Made by a program: the position numbers and the translations under genes. A DNA stretch of 64,000 nucleotides from Mactra quadrangularis. Taxonomy: Eukaryota > Mollusca > Bivalvia > Venerida > Mactridae. Within the stretch, counting starts at the first letter, position 1; every line of letters begins with the position of its first letter. Shown piece after piece: positions 42,626 to 54,350 of the stretch. The stretch spans positions 14,220,232 to 14,284,231 of the forward strand of contig CM046299.1 of the NCBI GenBank assembly GCA_025267735.1, given 5' to 3'. The notes under the pieces are model-generated. The model had not been told where the DNA came from. It made no database searches and saw nothing but the letters and a program-made list of their open reading frames with translations.

Positions 42626-44754
42626 CAGGATTAAAATTATTCTAAAGAATAATAGGGACTCTTTATAAATCAAATGCAGATTTATGATCGGATTATAATT
42701 TGTAATAGTTTTCTGGAGTATTCTGTAGTATCAGCGTTCTTGTAGGGAGTGGTAAAGGTCAAGATAAAATTTCGAATACGGTGTTCCCGGATTTGATTGC
42801 GGGTTGCGGGAAATTATACCTTTCCAAGAAATTTCGATATTCAAATAAAAACAACATGTAGTTTTAGAGGGAGGATTTGTCATCTACTTATGCAAACTCT
42901 TCTAAGCGTTCACGTCACGCGCTGCTGCTTTCAATCAAGATATGGAACTAACCGCTGCGGTGTATCCACTCCTTATGTGTGAGTATCTAACTTTTGTAAA
43001 GAAAAGTGACGAAAAATGATGGTTAAATGCAAGCGTCGTACTATAATAAAATGTTTGACATCTCAAATATTATTCCAAAGGGAATATAAACTCAGGTAAA
43101 AATGTGTATTGCATTGTCAATGAAATGCGGATCATTCAAAATTTAGTATACATGGGGGGGGGTAGTTCTGAATACTATAACTTTTATTTTGAAAACTGTT
43201 TCAACGCCAATGTATGTTTTCCTTGAAAAGAAAACAAAGGCTATTTATCTTGATTTTGAATTCATTCCAAATTTACATTGTTGACAACCGTTATCGAAAT
43301 TTTCCTCAAGGCAAACACTGATAAATAACTATATATAAGTACGCAATATCCTATTGTCTTCATAATTAAGATGTTTTCAAATAGTTTATTATCTACTGAA
43401 CATCTTTTAGAACAGACAATAAGTAAATACAACTTGCCCTGTGGCAACCGTGTAGTAATACATCAAAATAACCCCCCCAAATGAAATATCATTACTTTAG
43501 TTTACGGTTTAAAACAGTTTCAACAAAATAATTTCATACATCAATGAACACGCCATTATTATTTCTTGCTATTGTAATTGAAAAAATTGAAATATGTTAC
43601 GTAACAATACAGACTTCTGTATCAATGATATGACGGTACCATTGATAGCTAGTTACTGTTTGGGCCAATTAAAGCGTGCCTGATCAACATTTGGTCATGT
43701 TGCGGTCTGGTAACCCGCAGGGGGTTATACCAGAAGAAGAGTTGTATTTTAGATTCGATAGTTGGTTAGTTGTATATTGTAATTTAGTTAAATTTTTTAT
43801 ATAAAACTTTGATTTACAAGATGAATGATTTAGTTTCCATGTATACAGTCAGTGGACGAAACTGTAACACCGATAGTGGTGCAAATATCTTGAATACAAA
43901 AATGACTTGTCCGCTATTTCTATGCAAATCAGTTCACATGTATAATCAATGGCAGTTTAACACATACAAGCCTATATCAAGCACTACGTATCTCAAGTCA
44001 CAATGGGATACGATATAGGTATCGATACAGTAGTTGTGATACGATATGTATCACGATACATTTCAGCTTGAAATGACACGATAGATAAAACGATGAAAGT
44101 AAAACATTTACTAATTACCTAGTGACTCAATTTGAACGCAGACTATACATTATTTTGTTTATTTATACACGTATATACCATATTTGTACAGCGCTCTTTT
44201 CATATCTAAAATATGGTCAAAAGTGCTTCACAATTATACCCATAATTCATGAACAAATAATAAAAAAATGGTTAAGACATTAAAAAAAATATTGAATACA
44301 ATAAATGATTAGAGTGATTGATAGGTCCAGACCGTGAAAGATTCAACTATGTAAGGCCAAGTTTTTGTAATGGGTTATCTGTGAATGAATTCTAAACAAT
44401 TCAACTTTAAAACTATTAGCTCTCCTACGGAGTATCACTCACCAAATGTATCTGATCACTCCGACGTCATTTGTCATCATAGTAAAATAAATCTCATGAA
44501 TGAAGTAATGCGACCACTCGTAGGAGTGCACATGTAATGTTGAGGAAGACGTAAGTGCATATTTCACATTTCTGGGGACTTCATATTAGTGATTGTATAC
44601 AATATTTTCTCACGGGGGAATTTCATGGTGGTGGTTGTATGGAGATTTCTAACTAAATCGATGTGTAAAAGCCATGAGGATTCTGAGTAACCGAACAACG
44701 ATAAAATAATGTACTTCCTTTAATTCTACAGGTCAAATTGAAGTTCAAATGTCT
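42626..44754. other. Intergenic, no gene seen; small hairpins
   Basis: No gene. Hairpin CTGGTAACCC...GGGTTATACCAG at about 43706-43732. A CTCCTACGGAGT / CACTCGTAGGAG inverted pair spans about 44420-44536. 44180-44280 (TACAGCGCTCTTTTCAT..., AAGTGCTTCACAATTATACC) looks like a SINE-type 3' end. Confidence 0.45.
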
Positions 44755-44965
44755 AAGGCAAGAGTTTAGTCAGTAGACTCTACGGATAAAGAAATCATAG
44801 ATTCGATTTCATGACTTGGCATACTTTCATGGAGCTTGGTCATGAAATAATTATTACGACCATTCTCTCTCCTACCCTTGATTCTAAATCATGTCGGTCT
44901 GTTGTCAGTCACTGGCGAAAGTTTGCGCCAAGCAACTGGTTAACAGCTAAATACAGAACAGAACA
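44755..44965 (+). mobile_element. SINE family 1, degraded copy
   Basis: Body words GGAGCTTGGTCATGAAATAA, GACCATTCTC, GTCAGTCACTGGCGAAAGT and GGTTAACAGCTAAAT are kept. The head is worn and the 3' tail is replaced by (CAGAA)n. Confidence 0.65.
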
Positions 44966-46319
44966 GAACAGATGTTTTATATTGAAGATTTTTACAACAA
45001 AGGCACATGATCTTACAAAACATTTAAGTACAAATATAATTATATTATACAGATCAATGATTAGACACATATACAAAGGAAAAACAATGCATACACAAGC
45101 ATAAATATTTGACTTAACATACAGAATTGTGTTGTAATATATACTACTATGTTTATGAGAGTGGCATGTAATTTATAAGACAATATTATTTCTAACATGC
45201 AAGGCAGATTTAATAAATTTAACAGAGATTTAGCCTTTCCTGAAGCTGTGAGCAAAACGTAGATAGCAAAATGGTTACATAGTTAAATGTTTGCTGTGTA
45301 TAGTTATATTTCTGTAGAACTGTATTCATGTACGCTGTAAACGAATATATAGCTTTGTTAAGTGGCTTTAAGTTAGGCCATACCAAATTGGAATTATGTT
45401 AAGCGTCAACTCAAGTTTGACAAACATAGGTACCTATTCACAAAAAATACACAAACCGAAAAGAAAGCACAAATATTTTACGACAAAACTATGCATTATA
45501 CATGTATATATTTCAATGTAAAAACCGCCATAATACACATGTAATATGAAACAATGGTTTGAATTACGTATAAAATGACTAGTTAAAGCACAGACTTAAA
45601 ACGTATGGTTTAATTTAAAATGACTCGAGTTTTTTTTCAAGTAAAAAATATATGGTATTATTGGCACGGTTAAGATAAATTGATTACAAAGAATAACGTC
45701 GTTGCCAAATACTAGTTCATTTTCCCCCGAATGAAATTTCGTTACAGAATCCCTGAACATAGGACTTATTTAAGTAAATTTCACCATTTTTTTATTGAGG
45801 ACTCTAAAACCTACGAGCACGAGGACGCTTAACGAAAATCCGGTATGGCATGACCTTATTATAAATCGTAATTTGACTTGCAGCTCGTTAATGAATCGTT
45901 TAGATTATATGGACATCTCAAGTAGCTATGGTCAAGTTTATTGTGTTGATGAAGTACTCAAATATAATGGTCAGTTTTCATGGTAGGGTTAATAATGGTT
46001 TTATTTACTCTCACAGGTCAGTGATATTTGACCAACATGTATAAATACATACTTTAATGGTGAAAATAACCTCTAATATATGATATATGATAGAAGATTG
46101 ATTGCACCCACTCTAAATCACATTAAGGTTAAAATGACCCTGGGCTTAAATACATAAATTATAGACCTATTAATTTTGTTTTAATTCAAGCTATGAATAA
46201 AACAATAGTCCGAAATTTGCTGTAAAAGAACTTATTTAGGCAAACATACATATAAAACTAAAATGTTTACATCGATTAGAGAATGTTCTATACAAGTATA
46301 GTTTTAAATAATCAAGTTT
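44966..46319. other. Intergenic, no gene seen
   Basis: AT-rich, stop-dense; nothing recognised. Confidence 0.5.
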
Positions 46320-46660
46320 ATTGATCGATGTGTTCCAGGTTCGAACTCCGTCAGTTTCTTTGACCAAAATGTTTTCCCGTCATTGCTTCACTTAACCAAG
46401 GCGGTTCAATACCCACCCAGGACACTACAAATTTCCTGGAACAAGAAGTTTTCCTGCGATTGCGTCACTTAACCAAGGTATTAATTGGTACAAGCGAAGG
46501 TGGTATACTAACGTGTTGCCATATTTTGACAGCACATTAAACAAAGATAGGCTCCTAAGGAATCCTGATTATAGTTACGATATAAGTATTCGCACTAATC
46601 TGAATTAATTTTCACTACTCCCGGGCTTCAGGCAAGTGGGTTCAAGCGATGGTAGCTAAC
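46320..46660. repeat. Possible SINE-type repeat with internal duplication
   Basis: A B-box-like CAGGTTCGAACTCC at about 46338 is followed by two copies of TTTTCC(C/T)G...GC(T/G)TCACTTAACCAAGG about 90 bp apart. Non-coding. Confidence 0.35.
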
Positions 46661-46717
46661 TTAAATCGTTATTTGAAATGGTTAGTAAGGTAATAGTTGC
46701 AGTCTCTACGAAACGAG

Positions 46718-46870
46718 TGGGTGCCCGGTTGTCCGAGACAACCCATTTCTAGTTCGGGCAACCAAAATTTCTTTTGGGAAACCAAATTTCTTCAATCAAG
46801 AGATAGTGCTAGCTGCTAAAATGACCTGTTCGGACAACCACTTTCATATCCTAATTTCATTGACTGAGGT
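46718..46870 (+). repeat. Dispersed repeat, partner at 58313-58470
   Basis: GTGGGT.(C)CCGGTTG(T/C)CCG.GACAA, AACCAAATTTC.(T)CAA.CAAGAGATA.TGCT and TTCATATCCT.AATTTC are shared with 58313-58470 in the same order and direction. Non-coding. Confidence 0.6.
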
Positions 46871-48764
46871 TGTTATTAAGTTATTAGTAACTTGTAAACT
46901 TACTCTTTTGTCATACTGATTATTGTACTTGCATTATTGTCTGTAGAAAAACTTAGTGTATATTTTGATATTCTAATGCCAATAAAATCTGTTTTAAATA
47001 AAGAATAATAATGGTTTATGTGCTTTAAAAATCCGTCCTGTCCATTTTAATCGACACTCTGAGGTCAGTTGTCTGTTGTACAATGCCATCAACGCGAACG
47101 AACATATGGACCTTAAATATTTCTAGCATAATACAATGTATGGTAGGGCCTATATTGAAAACCGATTGCGAATAAAATAGCTTTAATATTTATATGCAAA
47201 TTACATTTTACAAATACATAAATATATATACAATGTATAATGCTAGGTTTACTTTAGATTTCATGATTGAGCGAGCATGTGAACGAATTTATTAATACTT
47301 TAAAACTAAAAACAGTTTAGCATAATTTGAGATCAGTCGATCTGAAAAATAAACAAAATCTAATTTGAATAAAATGTGAATGTATATTATGTAAAACACG
47401 TCTTAAATGTAACATAGTACGTTAATCTCTGTTTACAAAACATACTTATATAAAAAAGTGACACATACTTTATTCAATGTAGTTTTTAAGTTGAATATCC
47501 AGCGGTGATATAATATCTTGCACACAGATGTAACAAATCTGAATTAAACACTGTTTATTTTCACAAACACACTGTCAACATCCCTGGTTAAAGTCTTATT
47601 TGTATAGAACAATTTCTCAACTTTTTGCTCACTAATAAATACTAAAAATAGGTCACTAGACAATACAAGGATTGTACATAAACAAGGATAATTGAACCAC
47701 TTATATCCGCTTAACAATATAAGTAAAACAATTTTTTTGGGAAAAAGGAGAACAGTCATCGCGCTATGTTTAAACCGTTTTATCACCAGCGAGTCATTTC
47801 TACGTAAGGAAAATTCTGCGTTCACGGATACGGAAGGTTACGACCAGTGAAATGATTGGTACAGTGATTAAGCTACATTATATACAGTGGGTCATTCGAT
47901 CAAATGTTCGAGTTTTAAGGAAGTTTAAAGAAAATATTAAAGTGGCTATTATTGCTTGAGATTTACTTCACGCATGGTATGGTACGATACAAAACCGAGT
48001 ACAGTCGAGTTCCGCTACAAAGACCACATTGGTTATAGCAACTCATGCGTGAGGTGACGATATCAAAGTCCCGAATGCTTAATTTGAGAAGAAAAAAGTC
48101 CGTATATTGATACCATTTTACTATTGAGACCATCGATTTTGATGGTCATAATGGTGGAACAGTACTGTATACTAAAATTGTGACTTAGTAAGAGAAAAAA
48201 ACTACACTTCTGTGACTAAGCTAGCGTGACTTAAAATATACAATTCACTTTTAGATGAAACTGAACTCTAACGAGTATGAATTAAAAAAAACGAGGGAAT
48301 GATTATTCATTTTATGGCTATTATGAGACTGTGTAGCCTATTAGTAAAACAAATGTGTCCATTTACACGGGGGCGGGTTAAGGATTGTCTGAGTGGGGTT
48401 TCGATTGTGATTTAAATTCTTGAGGTAGTGCAAGAGAACAACCATTCATATTGTAAGTGTATTTGTTAAAAAATTCTCCTTTTCGATGTATCATTAATTT
48501 GTGTTCGGTTTATAGATTGCGGCTACCAGATCATCTAACCACATAGTGCTGAATTCTTCTTTACAAGAGTTTGTTTACTCTTCCACACTAAGTTCCATGG
48601 GAATATATAAAAGGTTTAATGTTATTTCAAAATGGTGACATTTTACTAACCGCCACCCCTCTCTCCTTTACAACACAAAGTCTAGCCAAAACAAGCTGGG
48701 TCAGATCATATATACTTGGGTTTAACGCTGTTTCAACTCAATTTAGGTTATTTTAAGGCCTAAC
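46871..48764. other. Intergenic, no gene seen
   Basis: AT-rich. 48005-48080 (GTTCCGCTACAAAGACCACA..., TCCCGAATGCTTAATTTG) is a relic related to the MITE at 19684. Confidence 0.5.
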
Positions 48765-48990
48765 CTAGTTTCCTGAACCCTTGTCAAAATCAGTACTCAC
48801 CTACCATTCCACAAGGACGGAAACTTCTCCATATACCTTAGTAAGGGAGAAAAATTGACATTATTGTCAAATGTTCATGGATGGAAGGGTATATCCTTCA
48901 CGGGTGGGATTTAAAATGTCCCCCATTCGAGGCACTAGATTCGAAATCTAGGCGCGCTACCAACTGTGCTATCTATCCGGGTTCAAGCCA
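48765..48990 (-). repeat. Dispersed repeat with a tRNA-like end
   Basis: 48905-48989 on the minus strand has GATAGCACAGTTGGTAGCGC (A-box-like) and an anticodon-like stem-loop CTAGA-TTTCGAA-TCTAG, but its T arm is broken (CTCGAATGGGG). It is a tRNA relic or SINE head rather than a gene. The adjoining 48770-48840 matches repeats at 41935 and 53035. Confidence 0.45.
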
Positions 48991-49943
48991 TGAAAAGCCA
49001 TGACAAGCCAGGTCAGGTCAAGTTAAAAGAAATGACAAAAACTTCGTCTCTACCAAGAAACAGTAGAACAGCAATACAACGAATTGTGATTTTTCAATGA
49101 AACAATCATCAAGATAATATTGTTCCATTCAATCAAGGATTGATAATTTATCTACTTAACTTAAGACATAGTTAAAGTCACAGTATGAAGATATATTCGT
49201 TTAGAACAAATATGAAAATTTATTTATTAGTAAATCATTTAAGTCATCAAAAATCGCATGAATCAGAAACACAATAAACATGTTGAATCATTTTGCTTTT
49301 TAACTTTACTTTTAATACAGAGCATATTTCTTAAAAAGAGTGGCCCTTTATAAGCACAGACTATATTCATGTTTTTGTAAACATTGACAATAAGTTTTCC
49401 AAATCATTTAAGAGCTTAATTATGATATTTGATGGAAGTTATTTTTCTATCACAATACTTCATTTTACATATACTGCGATCGAAACTATTGTTTAGATAT
49501 TGACCACCAAAATCTAATTAAAATTTGGTTGCGATCTACTTTCACTTTAAAAAAAACCCCAAACATTTAATACCATACACATATTTAAGGGAAACTAGCC
49601 TGTATTAACCATGTGATACTTTTGAATAGAAAAATGTTTATTTCTTTGCAGTTCATAATTAGTGTTAATCTCGGGAATGGGGCTTTTTGTCTTTAATTGT
49701 TTTTCTAGTAACACTGTAATAGTAAAACAATCTAAAGCTACTTGGGATGGGTCTATCAAGTTATAACAATTATGTATCAAATCACGTATTGGTGCAATTT
49801 GCAATGATGTACACACTTAAAGAACCACTTGCCATTATATTGAAGTATTGTTTTTTATTACTTAATTCACTTACTGATTCTGATCTTTGTGCTTCAGGGA
49901 AGGATAACCTTACCATTTGTGTACACTTGTGATGCGTTATCAG
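48991..49943. other. Intergenic; inverted copy of the ~540-bp repeat at 49270-49560
   Basis: No gene. On the minus strand 49560-49440 reads GAAAGTAGATCGCAACCAAA..., AACAATAGTTTCGATCGCAG, TATATGTAAAATGAAGT, matching 34360-34440 and 53955-54045. Confidence 0.5.
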
Positions 49944-50261
49944 TGTAGATTTCAACGAAATAACAGCGTCATTGTCGATTAACATCAACAAAAGTAGTCC
50001 CAGATCACGTATAAACACACACGGTATTCATACTGTTAAGTGACGAAAACAGTCCATTTTTGTGACATAGAATAATAGAGTATGTATCATTATTGTTGAT
50101 TTCAACCAAATAACAACGCTATTGTTGGTAAACATCCGTAAAAGTAGTCCCAGTTCATGTATAAACACACAATATTAATGTATTCATACAGTTAAGTGAC
50201 GATAATAGTCAATTTTTGTGACATAGTATATAGATTATCCATCATTATTGTTGATTTTCAA
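49944..50261 (+). repeat. Tandem ~150-bp units, interrupted by the RTE LINE
   Basis: Unit 1 (about 49944-50090) and unit 2 (about 50096-50243) share GATTTCAAC.AAATAAC..CG, AAAAGTAGTCCCAG.TCA.GT, ATTCATAC.GTTAAGTGACGA and TTTTTGTGACATAG. A third, more diverged unit starts TTGTTGATTT and resumes after the LINE at 52525 (CAACCACATAATAGCGTC..., AGCCCCAGATCAT, ATTCATACTCTTAAGAGGCGA). Confidence 0.75.
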
Positions 50262-50263
50262 AG

Positions 50264-50740
50264 ACTCTCAGGGATGTCAGAGCTCACAGGGGAGCGGAGA
50301 TAGGTTCTGATCATGAACTCATCATCGCAAAGCTTCAAGTCAGAATTGCAAGTGTCAGGAAGCAGGGGAACACCAAAAGTCCGCGCTTCGACACAGCCAA
50401 GCTCAAATCTCCACAAGCTAAACAAGAGTTCTCTATCAACCTGAAGAATAGGTTTGAAGCTCTGGCAGAGATGGATGATGACTCCCTACAACAGAAATGG
50501 GCTCGAGTAAAGGACACCTTCACATCAGTCTGCAAGGAGAAACTAGGGCACGTGACACGGACATACAAGACCTGGCTCTCAGACGGAACTATTCAGCAGA
50601 TAGAATCAAAGAGGACAGCAAGACAGAGGCTACTTCAAGCTAGGACAAGAGAACAGAAGCAGAGAGCCCAGAATGAATACTGCGCCATTCAGAAGGCGGT
50701 AAAGAAGAGCTGCAGAACAGAAAAAAAGGACGATGATTGA
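50264..50740 (+). pseudogene. RTE ORF, truncated endonuclease end and linker
   Basis: The frame from the truncation point reads GAEIGSDHELIIAKLQVRI (end of the APE endonuclease with its SDH motif), then a basic coiled linker. It stops at 50740. The RT frame begins in another phase, and an A7 run at 50722-50728 is the likely site of a one-base slip. Confidence 0.75.
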
Positions 50741-52463
50741 CCACCTGGCAGCAAAGGCAGAAACAGCGGCCCAACAGAATGACCTGAGTACCCTGTACCA
50801 GATTACTCGCCAACTAGCAGGAAGACAAAACAGCGCCACAAAACCAGTGAAGGATAGCAGTGGAAACATCCTGTCAAAGCCAGAGGAACAGCTAAATCGG
50901 TGGAAGGAACACTTTGATCAACTCCTCAACGCCAAACAAGTTAGCCAGCCGCCCATTATAGAAGAGGGCCCAGATCTGGACATCAACACAGGACCAGTCA
51001 CCAAGCTGGAAATCACTCGTGCCATCAGCAAGATGAAAAGTGGAAAAGCTCCAGGACCTGACAAAATCCCACCAGAGGCGATGAAGGCATCGGCAGAAGT
51101 CACAGCAGGCATCATGCTAGACCTTATCCAACACATCTGGGACACAGAAGAGGTCCCTGCAGAGTGGCAAACAGGGTACATAGTTAAGTTACCAAAGAAA
51201 GGTGATCTGAGCGATTGTAACTATTGGAGAGGCATACAGCTGCTATCCATACCCAGTAAGGTACTAGCAAGGGTCATACTGGAGAGAATCAAAGCGGACG
51301 TCAACAAACTCCTCAGAGAAGAACAGGCAGGTTTCAGAGCTGGTAGATCGTGTGCAGACCAAATAGCAACACTCCGCATTATAATTGAACAGTCCATAGA
51401 ATGGAACAGTCCACTGTATGTCAACTTCATAGATTTCAAGAAAGCGTTCGACTCAGTGGACAGGGACACAATATGGCAGATACTGAGGCACTACGGCCTT
51501 CCCAGTAAGATAGTCAACATAATCCGGAGCCTATACAACAACAATCTCTGCCAGGTCATCCACGACATGGATCTCTCGGAACCTTTCACAGTGCGTACCG
51601 GCGTCAGACAAGGCTGTTTACTCTCTCCGATGATCTTTTCCATAGTTATCGACTGGGTGATGAAAAGAACATTGGATAGACCAAGAGGGATACAATGGAC
51701 CCTGACAAGCCAGCTGGAAGACCTTGACTATGCAGACGACATTGGCCTCCTGTCCCATACCAGCAACCAGATACAGATGAAGACAACAAGACTCCAAGAA
51801 ATAGCCAGAACAACTGGGCTAGAGATCAACGTCGAAAAAACAAAGTGCCTCAGAATAAATCCAGGAAATACACAGAGTATTGACATTGGAGGCCAAACCA
51901 TTGAAGACGTTGATACCTTCACATATCTGGGTAGCATTGTCAGTAAGACTGGAGGCACAGAGGAAGACATCAAGGCTAGGATAGGGAAAGCCCGCCATGC
52001 TTTTGCTACATTAAGACCAGTGTGGAAGAATCACAACATCCACCTAAAGACGAAGCTAAGGCTCTTCAACAGCAACGTGAAGACCGTTCTCCTGTATGGC
52101 GCAGAAACATGGAGAAGGACCAAACGCCTGGGCCAACGACTGCAAGTCTTTATCAACACATGCTTGAGACAGATCTTGCGGATATGGTGGCCAGACAGGA
52201 TCTCCAACCGAGAGCTATGGGAGAGGACAGGACAAATACCAATCACAGACTCCATCGTACAGAAGAAATGGAGATGGATTGGACACACCCTGCGAAGACA
52301 ACAGCCCAATATAGCCAGACAAGCCCTAGACTGGAATCCTCAAGGCACCAGGCGAAGAGGAAGACCCACAAACACTTGGCGCAGAACCCTAGATATAGAG
52401 CTGCGAAAAACAAGAATGTCTTGGGGTGAAGCCAAGGCCAAGGCCATGGACCGTTGTAGATGA
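50733..52463 (+). CDS. RTE-type reverse transcriptase, 576-aa open frame
   Basis: All RT blocks are intact: KSGKAPGPDKIPPEAMK, YWRGIQLLSIPSK, EQAGFRAGRSC, FIDFKKAFDSVDR (first Asp), TGVRQGCLLSPMIFSI, LEDLDYADDIGLL (YADD at 51729-51740), FTYLGSIVS and the C-terminal KWRWIGHTLRR and RRRGRPTNTWRRTL typical of RTE/BovB elements. It would copy its own RNA at a nicked target. The missing endonuclease and the upstream frameshift mean this copy cannot move by itself. The ATG at 50733 is just the first Met of the frame, not a true start. Confidence 0.85.
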   Translation: MIDHLAAKAETAAQQNDLSTLYQITRQLAGRQNSATKPVKDSSGNILSKPEEQLNRWKEHFDQLLNAKQVSQPPIIEEGPDLDINTGPVTKLEITRAISKMKSGKAPGPDKIPPEAMKASAEVTAGIMLDLIQHIWDTEEVPAEWQTGYIVKLPKKGDLSDCNYWRGIQLLSIPSKVLARVILERIKADVNKLLREEQAGFRAGRSCADQIATLRIIIEQSIEWNSPLYVNFIDFKKAFDSVDRDTIWQILRHYGLPSKIVNIIRSLYNNNLCQVIHDMDLSEPFTVRTGVRQGCLLSPMIFSIVIDWVMKRTLDRPRGIQWTLTSQLEDLDYADDIGLLSHTSNQIQMKTTRLQEIARTTGLEINVEKTKCLRINPGNTQSIDIGGQTIEDVDTFTYLGSIVSKTGGTEEDIKARIGKARHAFATLRPVWKNHNIHLKTKLRLFNSNVKTVLLYGAETWRRTKRLGQRLQVFINTCLRQILRIWWPDRISNRELWERTGQIPITDSIVQKKWRWIGHTLRRQQPNIARQALDWNPQGTRRRGRPTNTWRRTLDIELRKTRMSWGEAKAKAMDRCR

Positions 52464-52539
52464 CGTGATGTGGTGAAGGCCCTATGCTCCACAAGGAGCG
52501 AAGAGGATTAAGTAAGTAAGTAAGTATTGTTGATTTCAA

Positions 52540-53814
52540 CCACATAATAGCGTCCTTGTTGATTAGCATTAATAAAAAAAGCCCCAGATCATCTTTAAAC
52601 TTACAATGTATTCATACTCTTAAGAGGCGAAAAAAGTCCGTAGTCGATAAAAAGATAACTTATCATAATCAATGGTCTGTTGTAATTGATAGGAAAAGTA
52701 GCTGAATGATTTTCAAAAGTATCTTCCGTTTTACGTTCATAGTCATAAGATAGCAAAGAGGGTAAAAAAACCGTATTTATTCTCAATTCGATTGTTTTTA
52801 TTATTTGATATTAACCCTAAGTTTTCATTTGTCCACCCTTAAGCATAATGTCGAAACATTTTTGTGGACAGCTCTTTATGTACATTATACTGAATATCAT
52901 TAAAACCCGAGTCATTGGCCCAGTAGACTACGTGAAGGATTTCGGATATTGTGTACCCAACAGGTTGCTAGTCGCCTGGACATGTTTTACACTTCCATGA
53001 AAATTAAACTAAAATGTCGAATTTCCCTTGATACGGTATATGGAGTTGTCAGCATTATGAATTGTTAAGTACTTGTGATAGACAAAGGTTAAGGGAAGCT
53101 TGGCTAGTTGAGATAGCCGTCGTAAATGATTCTGATTTGCATAGACACGCCTATAATCCATATTAACCCCTTGACAAAATTATAAAAGTTGATCATATTA
53201 ATTCAATATACATGAACATATATGGATATAATTGTAGCTCAAAATCGTGCGTAAAAATGTTAATTGCACCCAAGTCAGATGAGTCAGATGGAAAAAGGGA
53301 AAAATTAAAACAAACCTAATACTCACAGTAAAATGACTTTAAACATAGATGATTAATCTCAGTTTAGCTTATATTGATAGCCAAAAGAACTCATTTGACT
53401 TTACAGGGAAAAAGGATTGCGAAATACCAATATCATTACAATCAATTTTTTGCGGCATATTCGATCATTCATTCGACCATATAATGATAAATATCCTGTA
53501 TAAACCACAGGGACTTGGAACTTGTCTGAATAATAACATAACATCACGAAGAATGCTTGGAATTTCCCATAGTCATAAACAAAATGGTCCATTATATCAA
53601 TTGTTTCAAAATACTCTAAATGTCATCGTTATTACTGTGTGAATAATTCTCGTGTGATGTTGAGTGGAAATTACACAGAGATTGAATAAATGAATGTAAT
53701 CGTTTTGACTGGTGCCGCTAGAGACCATTAAACTTCACTTATTTTAGTGTCTAAAAAGACTATTTTGATCAGTACTTCACGACATTTCAAGCCAGACTTG
53801 TTCCCATCGTACTC
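52540..53814. other. Intergenic, no gene seen
   Basis: Third tandem unit to about 52680, then AT-rich DNA. 53035-53105 is a copy of the repeat at 41935. A chance 97-codon frame at 53349 has no recognisable features. Confidence 0.5.
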
Positions 53815-54350
53815 TAAAAGCCCCATTATCAAAAAGTGTTTATGGACTTCAAAGAAAAATAGACATTTATCTCTTTCAAGCACCTCAAATGAACAATACC
53901 TTTTTTAAATAAATGCAAATATTGCTTCAACATGCTTATGTTATTTATTGCATTTCAAATTGAAAGTAGATCGAAACCGAAAGTAGAATTTGGTTGTCAA
54001 TACTTGAAACAATAGTTTTGGTCACAGTATGTTTAAAATGAAGTCATAATATAGAAAAAAAACGTATTCGAATGACATAATTAAACTCTTAAATAATGTC
54101 GATCTATATTGTGGTATATTTAACATTAGCACATAAATGAAAAAAGTGTGCTCTTATGTAAGTACCCCACGTTTTTTAAAAGATGGACACTAGGTCAAAC
54201 TCAAATTTAGAAAGCAGAATGATTTGAACTGTTTATTGTGAATCAAACACATGGTATAATTTGATAATTTCGTGGTTGTATAAGAGTTTTCAAGTCTACT
54301 GTAAATGAACACATCTTCTAATTGTGGCTTCAAATAACTACAAATAACTT
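53815..54350 (+). repeat. Dispersed ~540-bp repeat, copy 2
   Basis: Same order and direction as 34190-34750, ending with GTCAAACTCAAATTTAGAAA, GCAGAATG(G/A)TTTGAACTG and TTTTCAAGTCTACTG. Non-coding. Confidence 0.7.

Larger units (their letters stand above)
50262..52524 (+). mobile_element. RTE-clade LINE, 5'-truncated, fairly young
   Basis: It begins inside the C-terminal end of the endonuclease (GAEIGSDHEL) and contains the whole RT region. The 3' UTR is very short with a CTCCACAAGGAG stem and ends in (TAAG)n at 52509-52524. Flanks ATTGTTGATTTTCAA and TATTGTTGATTTCAA look like a 14-15-bp target duplication. GC content is clearly higher than in the surroundings. Confidence 0.85.

Noticed and set aside
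48905..48989. tRNA-Arg(TCG) on the minus strand
   Set aside because: Anticodon stem is good but the T arm and acceptor stem do not pair; treated as tRNA relic or SINE head.
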